From Streptomyces sp. DSM 110735 (GTDB taxonomy: Bacteria > Actinomycetota > Actinomycetes > Streptomycetales > Streptomycetaceae): DNA of 64,000 nucleotides. The notes under the pieces are model-generated. The model saw only the letters and a program-made list of their open reading frames with translations. It ran no database searches and was not told where the DNA came from. The number at the start of each line of letters is the position of its first letter. The stretch's first letter is position 1. A program made the position numbers and the translations under genes. The DNA is taken from contig NZ_JACYHF010000021.1 in NCBI RefSeq assembly GCF_016482685.1, forward strand, positions 1-64,000, written 5' to 3'. Of this stretch, positions 1 to 8,421 are shown in pieces.

Positions 1-545
1 CCCCTGGGGCAGGGCACTTCGTGCTGATCCGGTTGCACCCCTGGCACGCTCCCGGCGGTCTGGGTGACCTTGCGGTGGTCGCCGGGCCCGCGCTGTGTCC
101 AGGCCGAGTCCCATTGCCGAGTGTCGCGGGGCACGAGTTGCTTCACGACCGAGCCCCTGGGGCAGGGCACTTCGTGCTGATCCGGTTGCACCCCTGGCAC
201 GCTCCCGGCGGTCTGGGTGACCTTGCGGTGATCGCCGGGCCCGCGCTGTGTCCAGGCCGAGTTCCATCGCTGAGTTCCCTGGGTCGCGGACTGCCTTACG
301 ACCGAGTCCCCGCGGCATGGAACCTGTGCTGATCCGCCTGAGTCCCCGGCACGCCCCTGCGGCCTGGGCGACCTTGCGGTGATCGCCCGGCCCTGTGCCG
401 TGTCCAGGTTCGACTCTCGCTGCCCGGGGCGCGGACTACCTCGCCACCGAGCCCCCGGACAGGGCACTCCGCGCTGCTCCGGCTGAGCCCCCGCTTGCCC
501 CCTCGGCGGGCTTGAGCGACCTCACGGTGATCGCCGTGCCTACGC
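1..545. repeat. Tandem repeat, about 153-bp unit
   Basis: Near-identical units start at 1 and 154 (both open CCCCTGGGGCAGGGCACTTC), followed by two more degenerate copies starting near 307 and 453. The 153-bp period is a multiple of three, so the + frame from 21 to 332 reads a repeated peptide, but there is no ribosome binding site and the later copies are decayed. The array runs off the left edge. I see no gene in it. Confidence 0.8.
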
Positions 546-599
546 CGTGCCCGGACCGAACCCCGCCCCTGAACGGTCCCCGGCCAAAATTCACGCCCG

Positions 600-1130
600 A
601 GCCCCCGCTCAAAACCCCGCGCGCACCCCGGCACTGGCCCGGCTCAAAACCTCGCGCCGAACCCCAGCATCAGCCCCGGCTCAAAACCCCGCGCGGAACC
701 CAAACCGGGCCCAGCTCGAAACCCCGCGCGGAACCCCAGCCCCGGCCCAGCTCAATCCTCGCGCCGAACCTCAGCACCGGACCGGCTCAGAACCCCGTGC
801 CCAACCCAGCATCGTCCCGGCTCAAAGCCCGAGCCGAACCCAACCCTGGGACCCGCTCGATACCCCGCGCCGAACCCCAGCACCGGACCAGCTCAAAATC
901 CCGTCCCGGCTCAGCTCAAACCTCGCGCGGAACCCCGGCACTGTCCCGGCTCAAGTCCTCGCGCCGAACCCCAGTCCTGGCCCGGCTCAAAACCCCGCGC
1001 CGACCCCACCCCCCGGCCCAGCCGAAATCCCCGCGCCGACCCCAACCCCCGGCCCAGCTCAAATCCGCACGCCGAAGCTCACCCCGGCCCAGCTCCAGAC
1101 GCAGCCCCGCACCCCGAGCACCCCACTCCC
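600..1130. repeat. Minisatellite, about 36-bp unit, roughly 13 copies
   Basis: The unit is approximately CCCGGCTCAAAACCCCGCGC followed by CGAACCCCAGCACCGG, with many substitutions and occasional 1-2 base length changes. Proline-rich ORFs through it exist in more than one frame, as expected of a GC-rich repeat rather than of a gene. No promoter, ribosome binding site or RNA gene was found between 1 and 1165. Confidence 0.75.
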
Positions 1131-1165
1131 GCCCCGGCGCCACGAACACCCCCGACGGCCAAGGC

Positions 1166-1414
1166 TCAGCGCAGCGCCCGCGCCTGTTTGCGGCCCGCCG
1201 ACGCCGACCGCAGTACCCCCGCGCCCGCCATCAGGAAACCGACTGCCATGAGCATGCTGAGGCCGAACATGTAGGTCGGAAAGGGGGTGGCGCCGAGAAA
1301 GAGGGGGGCCACCGTGACCAGGGTGGCCAGGGCGCCGAGGAAGAAGACGATGACTCCGGCGCGGATCAGTCCGTCACCGGGCCCGGCGGAATTCGTTTGG
1401 GTTTTGTCACGCAC
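1166..1414 (-). CDS. Small two-helix membrane protein
   Basis: An 82-residue protein of unknown function. After a polar N-terminus there are two hydrophobic segments, about residues 18-40 (AGVIVFFLGALATLVTVAPL) and 45-67 (MFGLSMLMAVGFLMAGAGVL), then a basic tail (AGRKQARALR), so it is probably an integral membrane protein. I chose the GTG at 1414 because a TACCCT -10 hexamer lies six bases upstream, giving a leaderless start typical of actinobacteria; a TTG at 1447 would add 11 residues. It is divergent from the cold-shock gene. It resembles small conserved streptomycete membrane proteins, but I recognise no named family. Confidence 0.6.
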   Translation of the reverse strand: MRDKTQTNSAGPGDGLIRAGVIVFFLGALATLVTVAPLFLGATPFPTYMFGLSMLMAVGFLMAGAGVLRSASAGRKQARALR

Positions 1415-1495
1415 CGGACCAGGGTAGTTCCCAGCGCGAGGGAACAACCCGGCGACGTCTTGTCAGCCGCTCACAGACCATTAGCCTTGGTGTCG

Positions 1496-1515
1496 GCGGG
1501 TCAGGGTCGACCCGC
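1496..1515. promoter_or_regulatory. Inverted repeat upstream of cold-shock gene
   Basis: GCGGGTC at 1496-1502 and GACCCGC at 1509-1515 form a perfect 7-bp inverted repeat with a 6-bp spacer, about 65 bases before the cold-shock start and between two divergent genes. It could be an operator or an RNA hairpin; no regulator is implied. Confidence 0.35.
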
Positions 1516-1577
1516 TGTAGTGCTATCCAGAGCAGTTTCCGTGCAGTTTTCCGACGAGTACGAGGACGAGGACAGAC

Positions 1578-1961
1578 GTGCCTACCGGCAAGGTCAAGTG
1601 GTTCAACAGCGAGAAGGGCTTCGGCTTTCTCTCCCGCGACGACGGCGGTGACGTCTTCGTGCATTCCTCGGTTCTCCCCGCCGGAGTCGATTCACTCAAG
1701 CCGGGACAGCGCGTGGAGTTCGGAGTCGTCGCCGGTCAGCGCGGTGACCAGGCGCTTTCCGTGACCGTTCTGGAGCCCGCCCCGTCCGTCGCGGCAGCCC
1801 AGCGCAAGAAGCCGGACGAACTGGCCTCGATCGTGCAGGACCTGACGACCCTCCTGGAGAAGATCACCCCGCAGTTGGAGGGCGGCCGTTACCCGGAGCG
1901 CACCGCAGGGAAGCGGATCGCCGGCCTCCTGCGCGCGGTCGCCGACCAGCTCGACGTCTGA
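1578..1961 (+). CDS. Cold-shock protein with C-terminal extension
   Basis: Residues 1-67 are a cold-shock (OB-fold) domain that binds single-stranded RNA or DNA. It opens GKVKWFNSEKGFGFLS (RNP1, FGF near residues 15-18) and continues with DVFVHSS (RNP2). At 127 residues it is about twice the length of a classic Csp; the extra part (about 70-127) is charged and helical, with leucine-rich DLTTLLEKITPQL, and has no family I know. The GTG start gives the canonical PTGKVKWFN opening, although the upstream purine-rich sequence (GAGGACGAGGACAGAC) is an imperfect ribosome binding site. Likely role: RNA chaperone in the cytoplasm. Confidence 0.92.
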   Translation: MPTGKVKWFNSEKGFGFLSRDDGGDVFVHSSVLPAGVDSLKPGQRVEFGVVAGQRGDQALSVTVLEPAPSVAAAQRKKPDELASIVQDLTTLLEKITPQLEGGRYPERTAGKRIAGLLRAVADQLDV

Positions 1962-2068
1962 CCTCCGGAACCGAAAGGACCTCCAGGACCTCCAGGATCT
2001 CTGGGAACTCCAGGACCTGGGAGTCCACCCCGCAGCCGAACCCCGTAGCCCTCCCAGCGACGCGAGAC

Positions 2069-2935
2069 CTACGGAAACGCCAGTGCCCCCGGCGCGAGCG
2101 GCGGTACGAGTCCCTCGGCCGCCGCCCGGGTCAGCAGCCCCCGGATCGCCGCGTAGCCGTCCTCCCCGAGGTCGGCGGTGAACTCGTTGACGTACAGCCC
2201 GATGTGCTGGTCCGCCACCGCCGGGTCCATCTCCTGGGCGTGCGCCATGACGTACGGCCGGGAGACCTCCGGGTCGTCCCAGGCGGCCCGTACGGAACCA
2301 CGGACGGCGTCCGCGAGACCCCGCAGGGTCTCCGCGCCCAGCGACCGCTTGGCGATGATCGCGCCGAGCGGGATCGGCAGCCCGGTGGTCCGCTCCCAGT
2401 GCTCGCCCATGTCGGCGAGCTTGTGCAGCCCGTACTCCTGGTAGGTGAACCGCGCCTCGTGGATGACGAGTCCGGCGTCCACCTTGCCGTCCCGCACGGC
2501 GGGCATGATCTCGTGGAACGGCATCACCACGATCTCCCCCACCCCGCCGGGCAGGGTGTCGGCGGCCCACAGCCGGAACAGCATGTACGCGGTCGAGCGC
2601 TCGCTCGGCACCGCGACCGTACGCCCCGTCAAGTCGGCGCCCGCCTCCCGCGTCAGCACCAGCGGACCGCAGCCCCGCCCCAGCGCGCCGCCGCAGGGCA
2701 GCAGGGCGTACTCGTCGAGGACGTACGGCAGGACGGCGTACGACACCTTCAGCACGTCGTACTCGCCGCGCTCGGCCATGCCGTTGGTGATGTCGATGTC
2801 CGCGAAGGTCACGTCCAGCGCGGGCGCGCCGGGGACGCGGCCGTGGGCGAGGGCGTCGAAGACGAAGGTGTCGTTGGGGCAGGGCGAGTACGCGATCTGC
2901 AGCGGCGCGCCGGCCGCCGGGGATTCACTGGTCAT
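2069..2935 (-). CDS. mqnD: 1,4-dihydroxy-6-naphthoate synthase (futalosine pathway)
   Basis: MqnD converts cyclic de-hypoxanthine futalosine to 1,4-dihydroxy-6-naphthoate in the futalosine route to menaquinone. The 288-residue protein has the family opening AYSPCPNDTFVFDAL near residues 16-30 and the two-lobe periplasmic-binding-protein-like fold expected of MqnA/MqnD, with DVLKVSYAVLPYVLDEYALL and the later VIHEARFTYQE segment. The ATG at 2935 overlaps the end of mqnB by 11 bases, so the two are translationally coupled. Finding mqnD beside mqnB is strong support for both assignments. This overlap also decides the start, because upstream codons in this frame are non-coding in character. Confidence 0.93.
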   Translation of the reverse strand: MTSESPAAGAPLQIAYSPCPNDTFVFDALAHGRVPGAPALDVTFADIDITNGMAERGEYDVLKVSYAVLPYVLDEYALLPCGGALGRGCGPLVLTREAGADLTGRTVAVPSERSTAYMLFRLWAADTLPGGVGEIVVMPFHEIMPAVRDGKVDAGLVIHEARFTYQEYGLHKLADMGEHWERTTGLPIPLGAIIAKRSLGAETLRGLADAVRGSVRAAWDDPEVSRPYVMAHAQEMDPAVADQHIGLYVNEFTADLGEDGYAAIRGLLTRAAAEGLVPPLAPGALAFP

Positions 2936-3638
2936 GCGGGTTCCAACTCTCCAGGACGGGCGCGATCTTCCCGAAGCCCTCGGCGAGGGCGGCGAGCGCG
3001 TCGCCGATGCGCCAGGCGGCGCGGTCGCGCGGGCCGACCGGGTTGGACACCGCGCGGATCTCCAGCACGGGCACCCCCTGCGCGGCGGCGGCCTCGGCCA
3101 CCCCGAAGCCTTCCATGCCCTCGGCCAGGGCACGCGGATGACGGGCACGCAGTGCGGCGGCGCGCTCGGCGGTACCGGTGACCGTGGAGACGGTCAGGAC
3201 GGTGCCGGGGCGCGCGCCGGACGCCTCGACGATCGCTCGTACGGCTGAATTCGGTGGCACATGGTTGACGGTTCCGAAGCCGAGTTCGGTGACCGGCACA
3301 AAGCCGTCGGCGGTCTCGGCGCCCAGGTCCGCGACGGTGATCGCGTCCGCGACGACCAGCGAGCCCACGGGCGCCTCCGGGAGGAAACCGCCGCCGATCC
3401 CGGCCGAGACGACCAGACGGTACGGCGTGCCCGCGAGGGCGGCCGCGGTGAGCGCGGTGGCGGTGGAGGCGGCGGCGAGCGCGGGACCCACCCCGGCGGC
3501 CAGCAGATCGCACCCGGCGCCCGTACGGAACACGGACACGCCCGGCAGCCGGAGTTCCTCGGCGGTGCCCGCGAACGCCCGTGCCACCGCGTCCCGTTCG
3601 GCGGGGACGGCGGTGGCGACGAGTACGCGGGCGTGCAC
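2925..3638 (-). CDS. mqnB: Futalosine hydrolase
   Basis: MqnB removes hypoxanthine from futalosine in menaquinone synthesis. The 237-residue protein has the nucleosidase (PNP/UDP phosphorylase superfamily) features: VLVATAVPAERDAV at the N-terminus, the glycine loop VSAGIGGGF near the middle, and the EGMEGFGVAEAA nucleoside-binding segment, followed by EIRAVSNPVGPRDR. The start is set at GTG 3638 (VHARVLVATAV), which begins at the first beta strand; no in-frame ATG is closer. It lies 14 bases downstream of the DUF2771 lipoprotein stop and overlaps mqnD, forming a three-gene minus-strand unit. Confidence 0.92.
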   Translation of the reverse strand: MHARVLVATAVPAERDAVARAFAGTAEELRLPGVSVFRTGAGCDLLAAGVGPALAAASTATALTAAALAGTPYRLVVSAGIGGGFLPEAPVGSLVVADAITVADLGAETADGFVPVTELGFGTVNHVPPNSAVRAIVEASGARPGTVLTVSTVTGTAERAAALRARHPRALAEGMEGFGVAEAAAAQGVPVLEIRAVSNPVGPRDRAAWRIGDALAALAEGFGKIAPVLESWNPHDQ

Positions 3639-3652
3639 GGCGGGGACCGGGG

Positions 3653-4132
3653 TCAGGAGTCGGACTTCTTGACCTTGAAGCTCCACAGACCCTTGGCTGC
3701 CTTCTCGCCCATCTGGACCGACACGGTGTTCGTGTTGCCCTGGGTGCCGTACTGCGCGTTGAAGAAGGCGCTGCTCGGGATCGTGCGGTACGTCTTCTTG
3801 CTGGCGTCGGTGAACTGGCGGCCGTTCACCAGCAGGGTCCAGCCCTCGTCCGCGATCTTCGGGTCGACGCCGATGCGGACCGTGCTGTCCTGGTCCACGT
3901 CGATCGACTTGATGTCGCCGGCCTTCTTGGCGCACTTCGCCAGGGTCTGCGCGTCGAGCGCCTTGCCGTCGTTCCAGCAGACGGCCTCGGAGTTGACCGA
4001 GCTGTCGCCGACGGTCACCGTCGCGACGGGCGTCGGCTTGTCACAGGCCGACAGGACGAGCAGTCCGGCGGAAACGGCACCGGCGACGGCGACGGCGCGG
4101 CGGCGTCGCGAGCGGGATTGCAGCGAGGTCAT
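3653..4132 (-). CDS. DUF2771-type lipoprotein
   Basis: A 159-residue predicted lipoprotein. The N-terminus is basic (RSRRRRAVAVAG), followed by a hydrophobic stretch and the lipobox VLSAC with the lipidated cysteine at about residue 30; mature residues begin CDKPTPVATVTV. I assign it to the actinobacterial DUF2771 family from its length, lipobox and position upstream of mqnB, a pairing I recall from other streptomycetes. Two further cysteines (AVCWNDGK and LAKCAKKAG) could form a disulfide outside the cell. Function unknown; co-transcription with mqnB-mqnD is likely because only 14 bases separate them. Confidence 0.8.
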   Translation of the reverse strand: MTSLQSRSRRRRAVAVAGAVSAGLLVLSACDKPTPVATVTVGDSSVNSEAVCWNDGKALDAQTLAKCAKKAGDIKSIDVDQDSTVRIGVDPKIADEGWTLLVNGRQFTDASKKTYRTIPSSAFFNAQYGTQGNTNTVSVQMGEKAAKGLWSFKVKKSDS

Positions 4133-4298
4133 GGCCGAAGGCTATCGGGCACCCCGGCGGTGACCCCCACGTGGGGTACGGCGTGCCCGGTTCGTTACGA
4201 CGACGGCGCCCGCCGGTACGGCTCGCGGTGCCCGCCGGGGACGCCCCCGCGGCGCGCCCGGGACGCCCCCGGCGGGTCCCGCTCCCCACCGCGGACCC

Positions 4299-5699
4299 TC
4301 ACACCACGCGCGCCCGCGTCCGCCCGCCGTGCCGCGCCGACGCCAGCAGCCCGCGCAGCGTCGTCACCCAGCCGGTGGCCACGATCAGGGCGGCGATCGA
4401 GAGACCGAGCGTGCCGTTCAGGGGCAGCACGATGCCGATGGCGCCGCCGAGCACCCAGGCCATCTGGAGCAGGGTCTCGGAGCGGGCGAAGGCAGAGGTG
4501 CGCACCGCCTCCGGCACGTCCCGCTGGATCAGCGCGTCCAGGGACAGCTTCGCCAGCGCCTGCGCGAACCCGGCGACGGCGGACAGGCACGCGACCAGCA
4601 CGGCGCCGAAGAAGGCGGCGGCCAGGACCGCCGTACCGAGCGCCACGGCGACCACGGTCACGATGATGACCTCGGGCGCGCGGGACTTCAGCCACGCCCC
4701 CACGGCTGTGCCCAGCGCGTTGCCCGCGCCCGCCGCCACGCCCGCGATGCCGAGCGAGACGGCCGCGCTCACGCCGGTCAGCGGGTGCTCGCGCAGCAGG
4801 AAGGCGAGGAAGAAGATCAGGAAGCCGGACAGACAGCGCAGGGCGGCGTTGGCGCCCAGCGCGTGCGTGACGGCCGTACCGACCGAGCGCAGCCCCGGGC
4901 GCCGGGCGCGCTGTTTGCCGCGCGGGTCCGGCAGACCCGAGCCGTCGGCGGACAGCAGCGCCACGTCCTCGCCCTTGGCGGAGTCCACCTTGTGCGGCAG
5001 CGTGAACGACAGGACCGTACCCGCCACGAAGATCACGAAGGCGCCGTACAGGGGCCAGGGGTCGCCCACCATCTGCAGACCCGCTCCGATGGGTGCGGCC
5101 ACACCGGTGGCGAGCAGCCCGGCCAGGGTGACCCGGGAGTTCGCCTTCACCAGCGAGAAGGCGGGTGGCAGCAGCCGGGGCACGACCGCGCTGCGCACCA
5201 CGCCGTACGCCTTGGAGGCGACCAGGACGCCGAGCGCCGCCGGGTACAGCTCCAGGGCGCCGGTCGCGACCGCCCCCGAGATGACCAGCGCGAGCAGCGC
5301 GCGGGCCAGCATCGAGGCGGCCATGGCGGCGCGGCGGCCGTGCGGGAGGCGGTCCAGGAGGGGACCGATGACGGGGGCGAGGACGGTGAAGGGCGCCATG
5401 GTGATGGCGAGATAGAGCGCGACGCGCCCGCGCGCCTCGTCGGTCGGCACGGAGAAGAACACGGTCGAGGCGAGAGCGACGGTGATCATCACGTCTCCGG
5501 CGCCGTTCACCGCGTGCAGCTCGATCAGCTTGCCGAGCCCCGACTCGCCCGCGCCGTGCGCGTGCGTCACCCGCCGGATCCCGCGCGCCGTCCCCGTCAC
5601 CGGCAGATGCAGGGCACGCCCGACCGAGCGGACGACACCGCCGACCCGGCCCGAACCGCTGCCACCGCTCCCCCTGTCCGTGGCTGCCACGAGCTTCAT
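4299..5699 (-). CDS. MFS family permease
   Basis: A 466-residue integral membrane protein with about 12 hydrophobic segments. After a 60-residue cytoplasmic lead come membrane helices such as VMITVALASTVFF and LYLAITMAPFTVLAPVIG, then the loop LLDRLPHGRRAAM, which matches the MFS loop 2-3 motif (G-x-x-x-D-R-x-G-R-R). A charged central loop (LPHKVDSAKGEDVALL) separates the two six-helix halves. The substrate cannot be deduced. It is in the same direction as the DUF2771-mqnB-mqnD unit, 166 bases upstream, and divergent from the DUF3027 gene. Confidence 0.82.
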   Translation of the reverse strand: MKLVAATDRGSGGSGSGRVGGVVRSVGRALHLPVTGTARGIRRVTHAHGAGESGLGKLIELHAVNGAGDVMITVALASTVFFSVPTDEARGRVALYLAITMAPFTVLAPVIGPLLDRLPHGRRAAMAASMLARALLALVISGAVATGALELYPAALGVLVASKAYGVVRSAVVPRLLPPAFSLVKANSRVTLAGLLATGVAAPIGAGLQMVGDPWPLYGAFVIFVAGTVLSFTLPHKVDSAKGEDVALLSADGSGLPDPRGKQRARRPGLRSVGTAVTHALGANAALRCLSGFLIFFLAFLLREHPLTGVSAAVSLGIAGVAAGAGNALGTAVGAWLKSRAPEVIIVTVVAVALGTAVLAAAFFGAVLVACLSAVAGFAQALAKLSLDALIQRDVPEAVRTSAFARSETLLQMAWVLGGAIGIVLPLNGTLGLSIAALIVATGWVTTLRGLLASARHGGRTRARVV

Positions 5700-6037
5700 A
5701 CTGCCCCGAGGAGACGGGACATGTGCGTTTTGCGGCCGAGCGAGTTGATCGGCGTACGGGCCGCGCGGGGCGCCCGGAGCACCCGTACGGGGCGCCGCGC
5801 GGCCTGTTCGGCACGTCTTCGCCGGTGAGCGCGGAACCCGCCGAACCGCAGCGGACTGTCCCCCACCACGGGCGACGGGGTAGCGTGCCTATCTCAGCCA
5901 TAACGCAGAATGGATGGCAGAGGTGCGCCCGCGCGTGATCGGACGCGGACGTCGATGCGGCCCACAGGTCCGCTCCGTCCGCTTCACCGCCGGAGGGCAT
6001 CCGCACTCGTAGACGGCGTAGGAGAGAAGCGATACCT
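5700..6037. other. Divergent intergenic region between MFS and DUF3027 genes
   Basis: About 340 bases without a supported gene. The MFS side has CTCGGGGCAGT just before its ATG; the DUF3027 side has a clear AGGAGAG ribosome binding site at about 6019-6027. TAGCGT near 5881 is a possible -10 element for the rightward gene, but no matching -35 is convincing. Short ORFs here lack coding character. Confidence 0.4.
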
Positions 6038-6964
6038 GTGAGCGCAGCGACCACGCGAAGCCGCACCCCCGACCGCCTGTGCGCCGAGGCGATCGACCTC
6101 GCCCGCGCCGCAGCGGAGGAGGCGGCCGCGCCCGGCGTGGTCGGCGAGCACATCGGGATGACGTCGGAGGGTGACCGTGTGGTCACCCACTTCTTCGAGT
6201 GCAAGGAACCGGGCTACCGGGGCTGGCGCTGGGCCGCCACCGTCGCCCGCGCCTCCCGCGCCAAGCTCGTCACCCTCGACGAGGTCGTGCTGCTGCCCGG
6301 CCCCGACGCCATCCTCGCCCCCGAATGGGTGCCGTGGAGCGAGCGGCTGCGCCCCGGCGACCTCGGTCCCGGCGACCTGCTCCCCACCGAGGAGGGCGAC
6401 CTCCGCCTGGAGCCCGGCTTCAGCGGCGAGGAGGAGCCCCCGCCGAACTCCGTCGTCGCCAAGGGGATCGCGGAACTCGCCGAGGAGGAGGACGCCGACG
6501 TCACCCCCGGCAGCCCCGCCGAACAGCAGACGGTGCCCGCGCGCGGCTCCATCGCGGCGGTCGCCGAGGAGCTGGGGATGCGCCGCGCCCGCGTCCTCTC
6601 CCGCTACGGGCTGCATGTCGCCGCCGACCGCTGGGAGGAGGCGTTCGGTCCCAAGTCCGCGATGGCCCAGGCAGCCCCCGCCACCTGTGCCACCTGCGGT
6701 TTCCTCAACCCCATCGGCGGCTCCCTCGGCCAGGCGTTCGGCGTCTGCGCCAACGAGTTCTCCCCGGCCGACGGCCGCGTCGTCTCCCTCGCCTACGGCT
6801 GCGGCGCCCACTCCGAGGCCGCCGTCATGCCCACCCCGCCCCGCCCCGCCGAACCGGTCGTCGACGAAACCCGCCTCGACCCCTTCCCCCTCCGCCCCAC
6901 CCCCGACCCCGGCTCGGTCCCGGACGCGGGCGACGCGGAAACGGCAGAACTGGGCCACGCGTAG
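6038..6964 (+). CDS. DUF3027 family protein
   Basis: A 308-residue actinobacterial protein that I assign to DUF3027 from its opening (CAEAIDLARAAAEEAA), the segment VGEHIGMTSEGDRVVTHFFECK, and the conserved YRGWRWAATVARA. Further on it has LLPGPDAILAPEWVPWSERL, an acidic middle, and near residues 210-255 a cysteine set (CATCGF, GVCAN, YGCGAH) that could bind zinc. The last 45 residues are proline-rich and probably disordered. No catalytic motif is seen and the function is unknown; it is likely cytoplasmic. The GTG start has AGGAGAG about 12 bases upstream. Confidence 0.85.
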   Translation: MSAATTRSRTPDRLCAEAIDLARAAAEEAAAPGVVGEHIGMTSEGDRVVTHFFECKEPGYRGWRWAATVARASRAKLVTLDEVVLLPGPDAILAPEWVPWSERLRPGDLGPGDLLPTEEGDLRLEPGFSGEEEPPPNSVVAKGIAELAEEEDADVTPGSPAEQQTVPARGSIAAVAEELGMRRARVLSRYGLHVAADRWEEAFGPKSAMAQAAPATCATCGFLNPIGGSLGQAFGVCANEFSPADGRVVSLAYGCGAHSEAAVMPTPPRPAEPVVDETRLDPFPLRPTPDPGSVPDAGDAETAELGHA

Positions 6965-6982
6965 CCCCTCCGGGGGGCGCCG

Positions 6983-7600
6983 GGTACTTCGGTGGCTCCG
7001 GGGGAGTGGTGGTGGGCGCGTTCCGGGCTTGGGGTTCGTGTCGGCTCGGCTGGTTGGGGTGCTTCGGTGCCTCGGGGTCTGGTGGGGTACGGCGTTTCGG
7101 GCTCGGGGTTCGTGTCGGCTCGGCTGGCTGGAGTGCTTCGGTGGTCCGGTGCCTGGTGGGTATGGCGTTTCGGATTCGGGTCCGATGTCGGCTCGGCTCG
7201 CCGGGTGCTTCGGTGGCTCCGGGGGGAGTGGTGGTGGGCGCGTTTCGGGCTCGGGGTTCGTGTCGGCTCGGCTCGTTTGGGGTGCTTGGGTGCCTCGGGG
7301 TCTGGTGGGGTACGGCTCTTCGGGCTCGGGGCTGGCTGGAGTGCTTCGGCGGTCCGGTGCCTGGTGGGTACGGCGTTTCGGATTCGGGTCCGATGTCGGC
7401 GCGGCTCGCCGGGGTGCTTCGCCGGTCCGGTCCGGGCGCAGGTGGGTACGAGCGTTCCGGGCTTGGCGCCGATGTCGGCGCGGCTCGCCAAGACGCTTTA
7501 GTGGCCCGCGCTCTGGTGGGGTGCGGAGTTTCGGGCTCGGGGTCGATGTCGGCTCGGTTTGCCGGGGTGCTTTGGTGCGCGGGGCAGTTGGGTACGCGGC
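6983..7600. repeat. Minisatellite, about 74-bp unit, eight to nine copies
   Basis: The unit runs roughly GTGCTTCGGTGGTCCGGTGC, CTGGTGGGTACGGCGTTTCG, GGCTCGGGTTCGATGTCGGC, TCGGCTCGCCGG. Units 1-3 (from about 6983) and 4-6 (from about 7207) form a higher-order duplication of about 223 bp. It begins 19 bases after the DUF3027 stop codon. ORFs in every frame through it are repeat artefacts. Confidence 0.8.
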
Positions 7601-7610
7601 TTCCGGACAG

Positions 7611-7750
7611 GGATCGCCCACGACCGGCTGTCCAAACTGCCCGGCCGCTCACCGGGACCGGCCGGACCACCATCGGCTCCCGTCAGGTACTGCTGCCCAC
7701 CCCGGACACCGCGACCGTCGACCCTGATGTGCTCGGCAGCTTCGGCTCGA
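7611..7750 (+). pseudogene. Diverged fragment copied from the sacsin/HSP90-like gene
   Basis: This stretch aligns without large gaps to 10608-10745 inside the gene at 9107-12247. One frame reads TGTGRTTIGSRQVLLPTPDT and then ATVDPDVLG; the intact gene reads AGTGRTTIGPRQVLLPTPDT and then AAVDPDVLG. Identity is roughly 80 percent at the DNA level by eye, including synonymous differences, so the copy is old or came from a paralogue. It has no start and no extended reading frame. It sits between two repeat arrays. Confidence 0.75.
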
Positions 7751-7814
7751 ACGGGCTGAGGTGGTGCGAGTTCGCGGGTTCGGGAAGCCACGTCGCGCGG
7801 GATCGGCAGAGGAC

Positions 7815-8005
7815 CATGACGGCACCGGCCCGGGTGGGCTTGTGACGGCACCAGTTTGGGCGGGCTGTGACGGCACCTGTGCGGGCAGGCGAGGGCGGCA
7901 CCAGGGCGGGCTGTGACGGCACGACTGTGGGCGGGTCGTGACGGCACCGGTCCGGGCGGCCGTGACGGGACCAGTCCGGCGGGTCTGACGGCCCAGTCCG
8001 GGCGG
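7815..8005. repeat. Tandem repeat, about 25-bp unit
   Basis: About eight imperfect copies of GTGACGGCACCAGTCCGGGC-GGG follow one another, with spacing of roughly 23 to 27 bases. No gene or RNA is visible in it. Confidence 0.7.
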
Positions 8006-8019
8006 GCCCGAGTGCCCCG

Positions 8020-8365
8020 CTTCTCAAGCCCGCAGCGGAGCGCAGAACCCCGGCACTTCGCGCCCGCAGGGGATCAGCGGAACCAGAGGTCCGTGTGCCC
8101 CCGCCCCTTACGCCCGCAGCGGAGCGCAGAACCCCGACACCTCGCTCTCGCAGGGGATCAGCGGAACCAGAGGTCCGTGTGCCCCCGCTCCTCAAGCCCG
8201 CAGCGGAGCACAGGACCCCCGCACCTCCTGCGTCCCGCCTTCGCAGGGGATCGGCGGACCAGTCCCGGCTACGACCCACCCCCGCAGGGGATCGGCGGAC
8301 CAGCCCCGGCTACGACCCACCCCCGCAGGGGATCGGCGGACCAGCCCCAGCCCCGACCCGCCCCC
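8020..8365. repeat. Nested repeats of 84 and 41 bp
   Basis: GCAGGGGATC occurs at 8066, 8150, 8243, 8284 and 8325. The first interval (84 bp) repeats a unit containing CAGCGGAACCAGAGGTCCGT and CGCAGCGGAGCGCAGAACCC; the last intervals (41 bp) repeat GCAGGGGATCGGCGGACCAG followed by CCCCGGCTACGACCCACCC. Copies are directly adjacent with no variable spacers, so this is not CRISPR. It lies just beyond the stop of the ATP-binding gene. Confidence 0.75.
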
Positions 8366-8421
8366 CAGGACACCCGCCGTACAGCCCACGCACCCCGCTC
8401 CCCGCCGGCAGGCGTGAGGCG

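Noticed and set aside
395..1651. Long Pro/Arg-rich + strand ORFs (395-1651 and 547-1251)
   Set aside because: They run through tandem repeats, overlap each other in different frames, lack ribosome binding sites, and the longer one covers the start of the cold-shock gene.
8020..8365. Possible CRISPR array
   Set aside because: Repeat units adjoin directly with no variable spacers, periods differ (84 and 41 bp), and there are no cas genes.
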